Source of the DNA: Fimbriimonadaceae bacterium
GTDB taxonomy: Bacteria > Armatimonadota > Fimbriimonadia > Fimbriimonadales > Fimbriimonadaceae
Reading direction: 5' to 3'
Assembly (NCBI GenBank): GCA_019454665.1
Contig: JACFNW010000167.1
Coordinates: forward strand, 1 to 5,592
Length of the DNA: 5,592 nt
The notes below the pieces were generated by a model that saw nothing but the letters and a program-made list of their open reading frames with translations, searched no databases and was not told the origin of the DNA. Positions 1 to 5,535 of the stretch are shown piece after piece (positions within the stretch are counted from its first letter, which is position 1; each line of letters opens with the position of its first letter). Position numbers and translations under genes: made by a program.

Positions 1-1232
1 GTGCGGCGAGCGACCGGTGGGCCATGGCCGTGATGATCTGCCGCGTGTTTGCCGGTGCGCTTCCGTTCGACGACCCAAGCGCCGAGGTCGTGCTGAAGAA
101 AATCGCCTCCGACGCCCCGACGATCCCGCCTCACGCCCCGGCTCGGCTCAAACAGTTCCTTGTGAAGGCCCTGGAGAAGGACCCAGCCAAGCGCTACCGG
201 ACGTGCCGCGAGATGGTGGCCGAGCTCAAAGGCGCCCTCCAGCCCATCCCCATCTCGTTGAAAGGGGATACGCCGAAGATCGCCATGGCGGGCGCTTTGG
301 CGTTGTTCGTGATCGCGACGAGCGCGTTTTTCGGGTCGAAGTGGATCGCGGGACGCAACCTCGCCAAGCCTGTCGAGAACGCACCGCCCGTCGCAGCGGA
401 CACGCCCTTCGACGCAGCGCCGATGCGGAGCCCCAACGTTCCCCCGCCCGCCGAAGTTGATCCGCGCCTCAAGGCGCTGGAGGGTCCGTGGTTCGGCGAT
501 TTGGGCACGCGTTTCGCCGAGGGAGGCCTGTGGCCGACAAAGGATGGCGCGGCGTTCATGCTGAACCTGCGCGACAAGGACAAGATCGTCTACTTCGACT
601 TCGAGGGTGGATTCGACCCTGAAACACAGGCGTTCGAACTGGCCGCCGGGGTTGCGTCGCTGACTCTGGAAGCGAGCGCCGACGGGAGCCAACTCCGGGG
701 CACGCTCGACGACCCCGACGTTGGCCCGATGCCTGTGCGGTTCGTGCGAGCCAAGGATGTCGCGACAACGACGTACCGCAACGAGAAGTTGGGGATCCAA
801 CTCGAAGTCCCGGCCGGCTGGCACGTTCAACCCGAGACGACCGACGACCGCAGCGTGCTCGTCCTGACCCCGCTCGCCGCCCGCGTGCCCTACCTGCGGC
901 TCACGTCCGCCCCCGACGACGGCCAGACCGACCCGATGGTGGCCCTGGAGCGCTACGAGACCGACGTGGCGACCACGGGCACCTACACCCGAGTGGCCCT
1001 GAACGCCGAGGCTGGGCTGGGCGGAAGGCGCTCGGTGTCGGTGGACTACCGGTACCAGGCGGGCGATCAGCCCGTGGTGCAGGGCTCGGTTCACGCATTG
1101 CTTCGCCAGAACCAGTTGGTGCTGCTCGAGTCGGGCTACCCCACCGACAGCATGGACCTGTGGCAGCCTTTGGTGCAGCGGCTGGTGGAGAGCATCCGCT
1201 TCCTCGATCCGCCGGTGCCGAGCGCGGGATGA
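1..1232 (+). CDS. Membrane-anchored Ser/Thr protein kinase, C-terminal part (5' truncated by window edge)
   Basis: The reading frame is already open at the left edge (first complete codon at base 3) and ends with TGA at 1230-1232, leaving 409 visible residues. The start, nucleotide-binding lobe, HRD and DFG motifs would lie upstream. Seen: SDRWAMAVMICRVFAGALPF matches kinase subdomain IX (D-x-W-A...G..PF), and LEKDPAKRYRTCREM at about residues 57-71 matches the end of the domain (subdomain XI, conserved Arg). A hydrophobic segment at about residues 93-110 (bases 279-332) is one membrane helix. A Pro/Ala linker follows, then about 260 residues outside the membrane. Their first part starts LEGPWFGDLG and is beta-rich. 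A second part starts YRNEKLGIQLEVPAGW, a pattern like PsbP/DcrB-type domains (weak resemblance). Known of the family: PknB-like kinases phosphorylate cytoplasmic Ser/Thr in response to signals sensed by the outer domain. The internal ATG at base 24 is not the true start, because kinase homology runs through it. The 3' end overlaps the permease start. Confidence 0.85.
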   Translation, partial: AASDRWAMAVMICRVFAGALPFDDPSAEVVLKKIASDAPTIPPHAPARLKQFLVKALEKDPAKRYRTCREMVAELKGALQPIPISLKGDTPKIAMAGALALFVIATSAFFGSKWIAGRNLAKPVENAPPVAADTPFDAAPMRSPNVPPPAEVDPRLKALEGPWFGDLGTRFAEGGLWPTKDGAAFMLNLRDKDKIVYFDFEGGFDPETQAFELAAGVASLTLEASADGSQLRGTLDDPDVGPMPVRFVRAKDVATTTYRNEKLGIQLEVPAGWHVQPETTDDRSVLVLTPLAARVPYLRLTSAPDDGQTDPMVALERYETDVATTGTYTRVALNAEAGLGGRRSVSVDYRYQAGDQPVVQGSVHALLRQNQLVLLESGYPTDSMDLWQPLVQRLVESIRFLDPPVPSAG

Positions 1233-2487
1233 ACGCGGAGAGGCTTCGCCGCGAACTCGGGCTTGTGGGAGCGGTGGCCGTCGGCCTGGGTGCGATCGTC
1301 GGGGCGGGCTTGTTCGTCGTGGTGGGCGTCGGTGCGGGCATCGCGGGCCCCGCGTTGCTGGCGGGCTTGGCGCTGGCTGCGGTGGTGGCGTCGTTCAACG
1401 CGTTGTCCTCCGCCCAGCTGGCCGCGCGGTTCCCTACGTCGGGCGGGGCGTACGAGTTCGGCTATGCCCTGATCCACCCTTGGGCGGGGTTTGCGGCCGG
1501 CTGGCTGTTCGTGCTCAGCAAGGTCACGGCGGGTGGGACGGTGGCGCTTGGGTTGGAAGCCTACGTCAACACGGTTTGGCCCTCGGTGCCGGCGGCAGCC
1601 GTGGCGGCCGGAGCGGTGATCGCGCTGACCGGCGCGAACCTGATGGGCATCAAGAAGGCGGGACGGCTGAACCTGGTCATCGTCTCGATCACGTTGCTGT
1701 CGCTGGTCGCGTTCGTGCTCAGCGGGCTGGGACGCGTGGAGCTTGCTCGGTTCGAGCCGTTGCACCGCACGGGTCCGCGTCCATCCTGGAGGTGTCGGCC
1801 CTGATGTTCTTCGCCTACACGGGCTACGCGCGGCTGGCGACGCTCGCCGAAGAGGTGCGCGAGCCCGAACGGACGATCCCTCGTGCGATGCTGATCTCGC
1901 TGGGCGGCGCGTCGGTGCTGTACCTGCTGGTGTGCGCCGTCGCCATCGGCGTGGTCGGGGCGGATGGCCTTGCGGCGAGTCGCGCACCTTTGTCCACGGC
2001 AGCCGAACGGCTCGGTACGCCCATTGCCGTGGCGATCGGGGTCGCGGCGGGAACGGCCATGTTGGGCGTGCTGCTGAGCCAGATTCTGGGCATCAGCCGC
2101 GTGTTGCTCGCCATGGCGCGGCGCGGCGACCTGCCCGGCGGGCTCGCCAAAGTGGAGGCGCGGCACGGTGTTCCTGCGGTGGCAGTCCTGACCACCGGCG
2201 GGCTGATCCTGCTCGTGACGCTGGTGGGCCGGATCGAGTGGGTCGCCTCGACGGCGGCGTTCACCATCCTGCTCTACTATGCCGTGGCGAACTCGGCTTC
2301 GCTGCGGTTGCCCCGCGAAGACCTGATGTTCCCCCGGTGGGTGTCGTGGGCCGGTCTTGCGACGTGCCTGCTGTTCGCCGCCTCGATCCGGCCGGCCGTG
2401 GCGGGCGCGGGGCTCGGGTTGTTGGCCATCGGCTTTGCCGTGCGCGCCTTGGTCCGGGCGTTCACCCGCCGATCTGAACCGTCTTGA
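1229..2487 (+). pseudogene. APC-family amino-acid permease, interrupted by an apparent 1-nt frameshift
   Basis: The ATG at 1229 overlaps the kinase stop (ATGA), so translational coupling is likely. The first frame (1229-1804, 191 residues) has GAIVGAGLFV in TM1 (residues 21-30) and SAQLAARFPTSGGAYEFG after TM2 (61-78), both typical of the APC superfamily, and five membrane segments in all. Homology then stops: after ...ARFEPL the frame reads a nonsense tail and ends at 1802-1804. The protein resumes in the next frame (APHGSASILEVSALMFFAYTGYAR..., from 1762) and runs to the stop at 2485-2487 with TM6-TM12. Restoring one base near 1760-1762 gives an uninterrupted protein of about 419 residues with 12 helices, a usual APC length. 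The rest shows no decay, so this is either a very recent mutation or a sequencing error. An ATG at 1804-1806 overlaps the first frame's stop (TGATG) and could allow reinitiation. Members are proton-coupled or exchange transporters of amino acids or amines; the substrate is not predictable here. Confidence 0.85.
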
Positions 2488-3889
2488 CCTGCGTGTAAAA
2501 GTCGCGTGCCGCAGGGCCCTGCTCGCGCGTGTGCGAACTGGACCCCTTGAACCCGCCGAACGGGGCGTGGGGGTCCACGCCCGTCGTGTCGCCGTTGACG
2601 CGCACCAAGCCGACCTCGATCTCGCGGATGTAGCGCAACGCGTTGCCGATGTTCTGGGTGAACAGCGAGGCGCTCAGGCCGTAGCGGGTCGCGTTGGCCA
2701 GTTGGATCGCGTGCTCGGCGTCGTCGGCGGGGAAGACGGCCAGCACGGGACCGAAGAGTTCGTCCTGCGCGAGCGTGTCGTTCTCGTCCTCGACCATCAC
2801 CGCTGTCGGAGCGACGAAGTAGCCGTCCTCGAACGGCGACGGTACCGGTCCGCCGAACAGCAGGTCGCGGCCGTCGAGCGCGGCGAGCACGCGTTGGCGG
2901 GCGGCATCCGAGATCAGCGGGCCGATGGCGCACGCGGGGTCGCAAACCGGACCGAGCGGCAGGCCCTCGGCGATTCGCTTCAGTTCGGCGAGGAAGGCGT
3001 CCATCGCGGGTCGCTCGACGATCACGCGGCTGGTGGCCGTACACTTCTGTCCCGCGTAGCGGAACGCCCCGCCCGCCACGAGGGTGGCTGCCTTGGCAAG
3101 GGTGGCGTCCGCCAGCACGATGCCCGCGTTTTTGCCGCCCATTTCGGTTTGGTGCTTGGCGTTGCGCGCCGCGCAGGCTTGGGCGATCAGGCCGCCGACC
3201 CGGGCCGAGCCAGTGAAACTGAGGGCCTCGACACCCGCACACGCGGCGAGTGCGGCCCCGGTGGAGCCGTCGCCGTGCACCATGTTGAACAGTCCCGCCG
3301 GCAGCCCCGCTTGGCCGCTGGTTTCGGCCAGCACCGAAGCCACCGCACCCGAGAGTTCGGACGGCTTCCACACGACGGCGTTGCCGAACGCGAGCGCCGG
3401 GGCCGCCTTCCACAGCGGGATGGCGACGGGGAAGTTCCAAGGCGTGATCAGGCCGACGACGCCGAGCGGCTCGCGCAGCGAGAACTGGAGCGTCTCGGGA
3501 AACTGGCTGGGGATCACCGAGCCGTGGTCTCGGACGGCCTCGCCCGCGTAGTAGCGAAGGATCGCGACGCCGCGCCCCACCTCGCCTTTGGCTTCGGCGA
3601 TCGGCTTGCCCACCTCGCGGGCGATCAGCCCGGCGAGTTCTTCGGCCCGGCTTTGCAGCGCTGCCGCCCATGCGGTGAGGGCGTCGGCTTTGGCGGGACC
3701 GGGCTTGGCCCTCCACGCTCGCTGGGCCTCGGCGGCTTTGGCGACCGCTGCGGCGACCTCGGCGGCCGTGCCCACGGGGACTTCGGCCACCACGTCCTGG
3801 GGTTCGGAGGGGTTGAGGCTGGCTGTGGCGTCCGCGTGGGAAGCGACGGGTTCGCCCCCGATCCAGTGGTCGAGCCGAGTGGGGTGCAT
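2462..3889 (-). CDS. NAD(P)-dependent aldehyde dehydrogenase, KGSADH (2,5-dioxovalerate dehydrogenase)-like
   Basis: The 475-residue product has full ALDH length and all key residues: TPWNFP with catalytic Asn152, WKPSE (Lys175, Glu178), FTGSARVG (226-232, nucleotide loop), QTEMGGKN with general base Glu249, GQKCTATSR with nucleophile Cys283, and ELFGPVL with Glu377. The EMGGKN and GQKCTATSR blocks and the C-terminal RVNGDTTGVDPHAPFGGFK pattern resemble alpha-ketoglutaric semialdehyde dehydrogenases (Bacillus YcbD type). These oxidise 2,5-dioxopentanoate to 2-oxoglutarate in sugar-acid, pentose or hydroxyproline catabolism. That substrate is inferred, since no pathway neighbours are visible. 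Glu178, at the position that binds the adenine ribose in NAD-preferring ALDHs, suggests NAD. The ATG at 3889 is preferred because the typical N-terminus (HPTRLDHWIGGEPV) follows it directly. The frame extends to a TTG at 3964, but that extension lies in repeat DNA and does not look ALDH-like. No clear Shine-Dalgarno precedes the ATG. The 3' end overlaps the permease by 26 bp in a convergent arrangement. Confidence 0.92.
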   Translation of the reverse strand: MHPTRLDHWIGGEPVASHADATASLNPSEPQDVVAEVPVGTAAEVAAAVAKAAEAQRAWRAKPGPAKADALTAWAAALQSRAEELAGLIAREVGKPIAEAKGEVGRGVAILRYYAGEAVRDHGSVIPSQFPETLQFSLREPLGVVGLITPWNFPVAIPLWKAAPALAFGNAVVWKPSELSGAVASVLAETSGQAGLPAGLFNMVHGDGSTGAALAACAGVEALSFTGSARVGGLIAQACAARNAKHQTEMGGKNAGIVLADATLAKAATLVAGGAFRYAGQKCTATSRVIVERPAMDAFLAELKRIAEGLPLGPVCDPACAIGPLISDAARQRVLAALDGRDLLFGGPVPSPFEDGYFVAPTAVMVEDENDTLAQDELFGPVLAVFPADDAEHAIQLANATRYGLSASLFTQNIGNALRYIREIEVGLVRVNGDTTGVDPHAPFGGFKGSSSHTREQGPAARDFYTQVKTVQIGG

Positions 3890-3946
3890 CGGTGTTGAAG
3901 GTACCCCGTGGCTTGCGAGGGCGTGGCACGTGGTGGCTCCAAGGCG

Positions 3947-4044
3947 TCGGCACGTGGCTGGCAAGTGGTCGGCAGGTGGTTGGACTCAAGGCGATCGAAT
4001 CAACCTGCCGACCACCTGCTCGCAATGTGCGGACAACCTGCCGA
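3947..4044. repeat. 11-bp repeat array in two opposed arms
   Basis: The left arm has three contiguous units: TCGGCACGTGG (3947-3957), CTGGCAAGTGG (3958-3968) and TCGGCAGGTGG (3969-3979). After a 21-bp centre the right arm carries the same unit inverted, four times: CAACCTGCCGA (4001-4011), CCACCTGCTCG (4012-4022), CAATGTGCGGA (4023-4033) and CAACCTGCCGA (4034-4044). Units 1 and 4 of the right arm are identical. The common form is CMACNTGCCGA. A 13-bp perfect inverted repeat (3965-3977 with 4003-4015) results. Outlying copies occur at 3923-3933 (GTGGCACGTGG), 4127-4137 (TCGGCAGGTGC) and, more weakly, 4191-4201. The array lies 58-155 bp upstream of the dehydrogenase start, so it could hold operator sites. 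An expanding minisatellite is the simpler alternative. Confidence 0.75.
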
Positions 4045-4111
4045 CGCGTGCACATTCACGATTCACATTCACGTTCCCCAGGTCTTGGGAAGAAGGAAGA
4101 AGGAGGTTCGG

Positions 4112-4128
4112 GACACGCGTGGCGTGTC
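4112..4128. other. Short perfect hairpin after a purine tract
   Basis: GACACGC (4112-4118) pairs with GCGTGTC (4122-4128) around a 3-nt GTG loop, giving a perfect 7-bp stem. It follows a purine-only tract (4089-4106) that ends in AGGAGG. No T-run follows on either strand, so it is not a standard intrinsic terminator. No start codon sits at a normal distance from the AGGAGG in a frame that encodes anything recognisable. Its role is unknown. Confidence 0.4.
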
Positions 4129-4230
4129 GGCAGGTGCTCGGCGGGCCGAATCCGTGGACTATCCTCTCTGTGCTCGGCACGCCATCGCGTCAACCTGCGT
4201 TCCCGAGCGCGACTCCTGGAAAAGACTCGT

Positions 4231-4299
4231 CACGAGTTCCGGCCCTGCGATGCGCGTTGCCGAGCGAGTGTCCGAGAGGGCCGGGAACTCGTGGCACCC
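4231..4299 (+). repeat. Palindromic hairpin element, copy 1 (REP-like)
   Basis: CACGAGTTCC (4231-4240) pairs with GGAACTCGTG (4284-4293). After a single bulged G at 4283 the stem continues with GGCCCT (4241-4246) against AGGGCC (4277-4282). The result is 16 paired bases, one bulge and a 30-nt loop. The 3' flank CGTGGCACCC (4290-4299) recurs beside the two hairpins downstream of rplY. A further arm ACTCGT (4225-4230) abuts the left side and could pair alternatively with 4232-4237. No T-run follows, so a terminator role is unlikely. It lies about 230 bp upstream of the rplY start and upstream of its promoter. Confidence 0.65.
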
Positions 4300-4469
4300 A
4301 CAACCGATCTAGACTATCGCATTGATGCGGGAATGGCCATGCCAGCCAGCATTCGGTTGGCGAGAATTCTGGACTCGAAAACATCGGTCGAGAGGGCCTT
4401 TTCAGGTTCGATAAGGCGAGATATGGCTGGGTCGTTTAGCTGCTCAGACCCATTGGGTTCGGAAATCTG

Positions 4470-4478
4470 TGCTATAAT
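4470..4478 (+). promoter_or_regulatory. Extended -10 promoter for rplY
   Basis: TGCTATAAT is a perfect extended -10 (TG-n-TATAAT) for a housekeeping sigma factor. It sits in a locally AT-rich patch within GC-rich DNA. The expected -35 position (about 4450-4456) has no good TTGACA match, which is usual when an extended -10 is present. Transcription would begin near 4485, leaving a leader of about 47 nt before the rplY ATG. The fit with a well-expressed ribosomal protein gene is good. Confidence 0.72.
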
Positions 4479-4531
4479 TAATCCACGCATTGACGCGAGC
4501 GGCAATTCGCTGGCGTCGGTGCCAACGAGTT

Positions 4532-5143
4532 ATGGTAACGCTACAAGTAGAACATCGCAGTGCAGACAAGGGCCTTTCTCCGAAGGCGCTCCGCGCCAAC
4601 GGGCTCTTGCCGATGGCCATTGTGGAGCGCGGCGTCGGGACCAAGATGATCCAGGCGCCGTACCGTGCGGTCAAGGAGGCGTTGACCCAGACGCGCGGCG
4701 CGGGGTCCTTCCGGATCGCCTTGCCGGGCGAGAAGCGGCCCCGTCAGGTCGTGGTGAAGCAGGTGGATCGGGACGTGGTCTCCAACAAGGTCCAGCACCT
4801 GACCCTGATGCAGGTTTCCGAGGGAGACCTGGTCGAGATGGAGGTGCAGGTGGTGGCGCAGGGCGTGCCCGCTTGCGTGGACCGCAACCAGGCGACGCTG
4901 GAGACGCCGACGCGCACGGTGAAGCTCCTTGGCCGCATCGCCGACCTGCCGGAGTTCGTACGCGTGGAGACGGCGGCGCTCGAAGTGGGCGCGACGGTCT
5001 CGGCGGGCGACCTCTCGTTGCCGGAGGGGGTGTCGCTGGCGAGTTCGGCGGACGCCACGCTGTTTGTGGTCAGTCCGGTCCGGGTGAAGGCGGACGAGCC
5101 CGCCCCTGTGGAAGCCCCCGAGCCAACGTCCAGGGATTTGTAG
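4532..5143 (+). CDS. rplY: Large-subunit ribosomal protein bL25 (TL5/CTC two-domain type)
   Basis: The 203-residue product binds 5S rRNA in the 50S central protuberance. The N-terminal domain (about 1-92) contains SPKALRANGLLPMAIVERG, corresponding to the conserved L25 block around LR..G..PA..YG. Here the usual Tyr-Gly is replaced by a VERG variant. KQVDRDVVSNKVQHLTLMQVSEGDLVEMEVQV (76-107) fits the central 'H.D...V..GE.V...V' region. The C-terminal beta domain (about 108-182) includes ADLPEFVRVETAALEVGATVSAGDLSLPEGV, typical of the TL5/CTC extension. A short acidic/proline tail (ADEPAPVEAPEPTSRDL) ends the protein. The ATG at 4532 matches the family's N-terminus; an in-frame TTG at 4490 would overlap the likely transcription start region. 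No strong Shine-Dalgarno precedes the ATG. The gene appears to be transcribed alone: pth, often next in other bacteria, is absent from the following 450 bp. Confidence 0.9.
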   Translation: MVTLQVEHRSADKGLSPKALRANGLLPMAIVERGVGTKMIQAPYRAVKEALTQTRGAGSFRIALPGEKRPRQVVVKQVDRDVVSNKVQHLTLMQVSEGDLVEMEVQVVAQGVPACVDRNQATLETPTRTVKLLGRIADLPEFVRVETAALEVGATVSAGDLSLPEGVSLASSADATLFVVSPVRVKADEPAPVEAPEPTSRDL

Positions 5144-5154
5144 GGCCTGCGGAG

Positions 5155-5189
5155 GTGGACCTAGTTGACTTGGTTGACTGGTGGACCGG
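5155..5189 (+). repeat. Degenerate 9-bp tandem repeat
   Basis: Units are GTGGACCTA (5155-5163), GTTGACTTG (5164-5172), GTTGACTGG (5173-5181) and a related GTGGACCGG that shares one base with the previous unit (5181-5189). It begins 12 bp after the rplY stop. It resembles a short minisatellite; the copies are too few to propose a function. Confidence 0.5.
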
Positions 5190-5217
5190 GTGGCGCCCAC
5201 CTGCGTCACCGAAACCG

Positions 5218-5286
5218 GGGTGCCACGGTCTGACCGGGCCCGCCAGTTTCCGCACGCCAAGAACGTTTCGGCCCGGCAGACCGTGG
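5218..5286 (-). repeat. Palindromic hairpin element, copy 2 (REP-like)
   Basis: CCACGGTCTG (5223-5232) pairs with CAGACCGTGG (5277-5286). A single bulged A at 5233 follows, then CCGGGCC (5234-5240) pairs with GGCCCGG (5270-5276). That gives 17 pairs and a 29-nt loop. Read on the - strand it has the same order as copy 1: arm, inner GC stem, loop, bulge on the 3' arm, then flank CGTGGCACCC (complement of 5218-5227). No T-run follows. Confidence 0.65.
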
Positions 5287-5316
5287 TCCCTTGGCGCGAC
5301 ATGCGCCCCGTCCCGG

Positions 5317-5385
5317 CACGGTCTGGCGGCAAGACAGGCTTTGGCTAGGGCGAGGCGGTGGCGGGCCGCGCAGACCGTGGCACCC
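5317..5385 (+). repeat. Palindromic hairpin element, copy 3 (REP-like)
   Basis: CACGGTCTG (5317-5325) pairs with CAGACCGTG (5371-5379). After a bulged G at 5370 on the 3' arm, GCGGC (5326-5330) pairs with GCCGC (5365-5369). The loop is 34 nt, and the 3' flank CGTGGCACCC is at 5376-5385. It has the same architecture as copies 1 and 2, with a shorter inner stem. Confidence 0.6.
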
Positions 5386-5465
5386 CCGCCGCCGGACGAT
5401 TTGGTGGCGTTCGACTTCGACACGCGCGGGACGTCGCGTGAAGGGCTTCAGGCGAGGGGTTGGTG

Positions 5466-5527
5466 GCCGCGCGGCTCAGTCTGACACCGCCTAGAGACAC
5501 TCGCTTAGCCGCGCGGCTCGGTCTGAC
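5466..5527 (+). repeat. 20-bp direct repeat, two copies 42 bp apart
   Basis: GCCGCGCGGCTCRGTCTGAC occurs at 5466-5485 (R = A) and 5508-5527 (R = G), differing at one base. Each copy begins with an 8-bp palindrome, CCGCGCGG. The second copy shares CGGTCTGACC (5519-5528) with the left arm of the nearby hairpin element (5226-5235), so these repeats may be related. Confidence 0.65.
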
Positions 5528-5535
5528 CCGAGCCG
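5514..5535. other. GC-rich hairpin, 8-bp stem
   Basis: CGGCTCGG (5514-5521) pairs perfectly with CCGAGCCG (5528-5535) around the 6-nt loop TCTGAC. The first copy of the direct repeat has the left arm region but not the pairing right arm. No T-run follows on the + strand and no A-run precedes it, so evidence for an intrinsic terminator is weak. Confidence 0.4.

Larger units (their letters stand above)
3890..4531. other. 642-bp divergent intergenic region, repeat-rich, no convincing gene
   Basis: This lies between the divergent dehydrogenase (-) and rplY (+) starts. From left to right it holds a GTGGC-rich stretch, the 11-bp repeat array (3947-4044), three ATTCAC units (4054-4072), a purine tract (4089-4106), a 7-bp hairpin (4112-4128), a large palindrome (4231-4293), a small hairpin (GCCAGCC 4341-4347 with GGTTGGC 4355-4361, one G-T pair) and the rplY promoter. 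Frames that stay open across it give low-complexity Arg/Pro/Ser-rich translations matching no family I know. I found no tRNA-like cloverleaf. No -35/-10 pair for the dehydrogenase on the - strand stood out. Confidence 0.7.
5217..5386. repeat. ~170-bp element with perfect 16-bp terminal inverted repeats and two internal hairpins
   Basis: GGGGTGCCACGGTCTG at 5217-5232 is the exact reverse complement of 5371-5386. Inside, the arm CACGGTCTG occurs twice (5224-5232, 5317-5325) and its complement CAGACCGTG twice (5277-5285, 5371-5379), with arm starts 53, 40 and 54 bp apart. The two halves are diverged inverted copies of each other and also share GGCCCGCCA (5237-5245; complement 5359-5367). No transposase is encoded and no clear target duplication flanks the ends. 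The layout resembles a doublet of REP-type palindromes (BIME/REPIN) or a small MITE. It could also form a long hairpin in the 3' region of the rplY transcript. Confidence 0.7.

Noticed and set aside
2357..3898. Long open frame opposite the aldehyde dehydrogenase, and similar long frames antisense to or overlapping the other genes
   Set aside because: High GC content keeps alternative frames open. The translations are Arg/Gly/Pro-rich without motifs, while the true frames have clear family signatures.
3890..3964. N-terminal extension of the aldehyde dehydrogenase from a TTG at 3964
   Set aside because: The 25 extra residues do not resemble ALDH N-termini and are encoded in the 11-bp repeat DNA. 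The ATG at 3889 gives the expected start and length.
3947..4044. CRISPR array
   Set aside because: The units are 11 bp, contiguous and degenerate, with no unique spacers and no cas genes.
4101..4106. AGGAGG, a perfect Shine-Dalgarno core, in the intergenic region
   Set aside because: The nearest start codon (GTG at 4119) is 12 nt away and opens a short Pro/Arg/Ser-rich frame matching nothing. The motif is the end of a GAAGAAGG-type purine tract.
4411..4418. GGTTCGAT, like a tRNA T-loop
   Set aside because: The flanking bases do not form a T-stem, and no acceptor or anticodon arms can be drawn around it.
4490..4531. Upstream in-frame TTG start for L25
   Set aside because: It would add an Arg-rich leader not found in L25 and sits about 5 nt after the predicted transcription start.
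5223..5286. Long hairpin as an intrinsic terminator of rplY
   Set aside because: The stem is strong but the loop is 29 nt and no T-run follows, so it is better described as a palindromic repeat.
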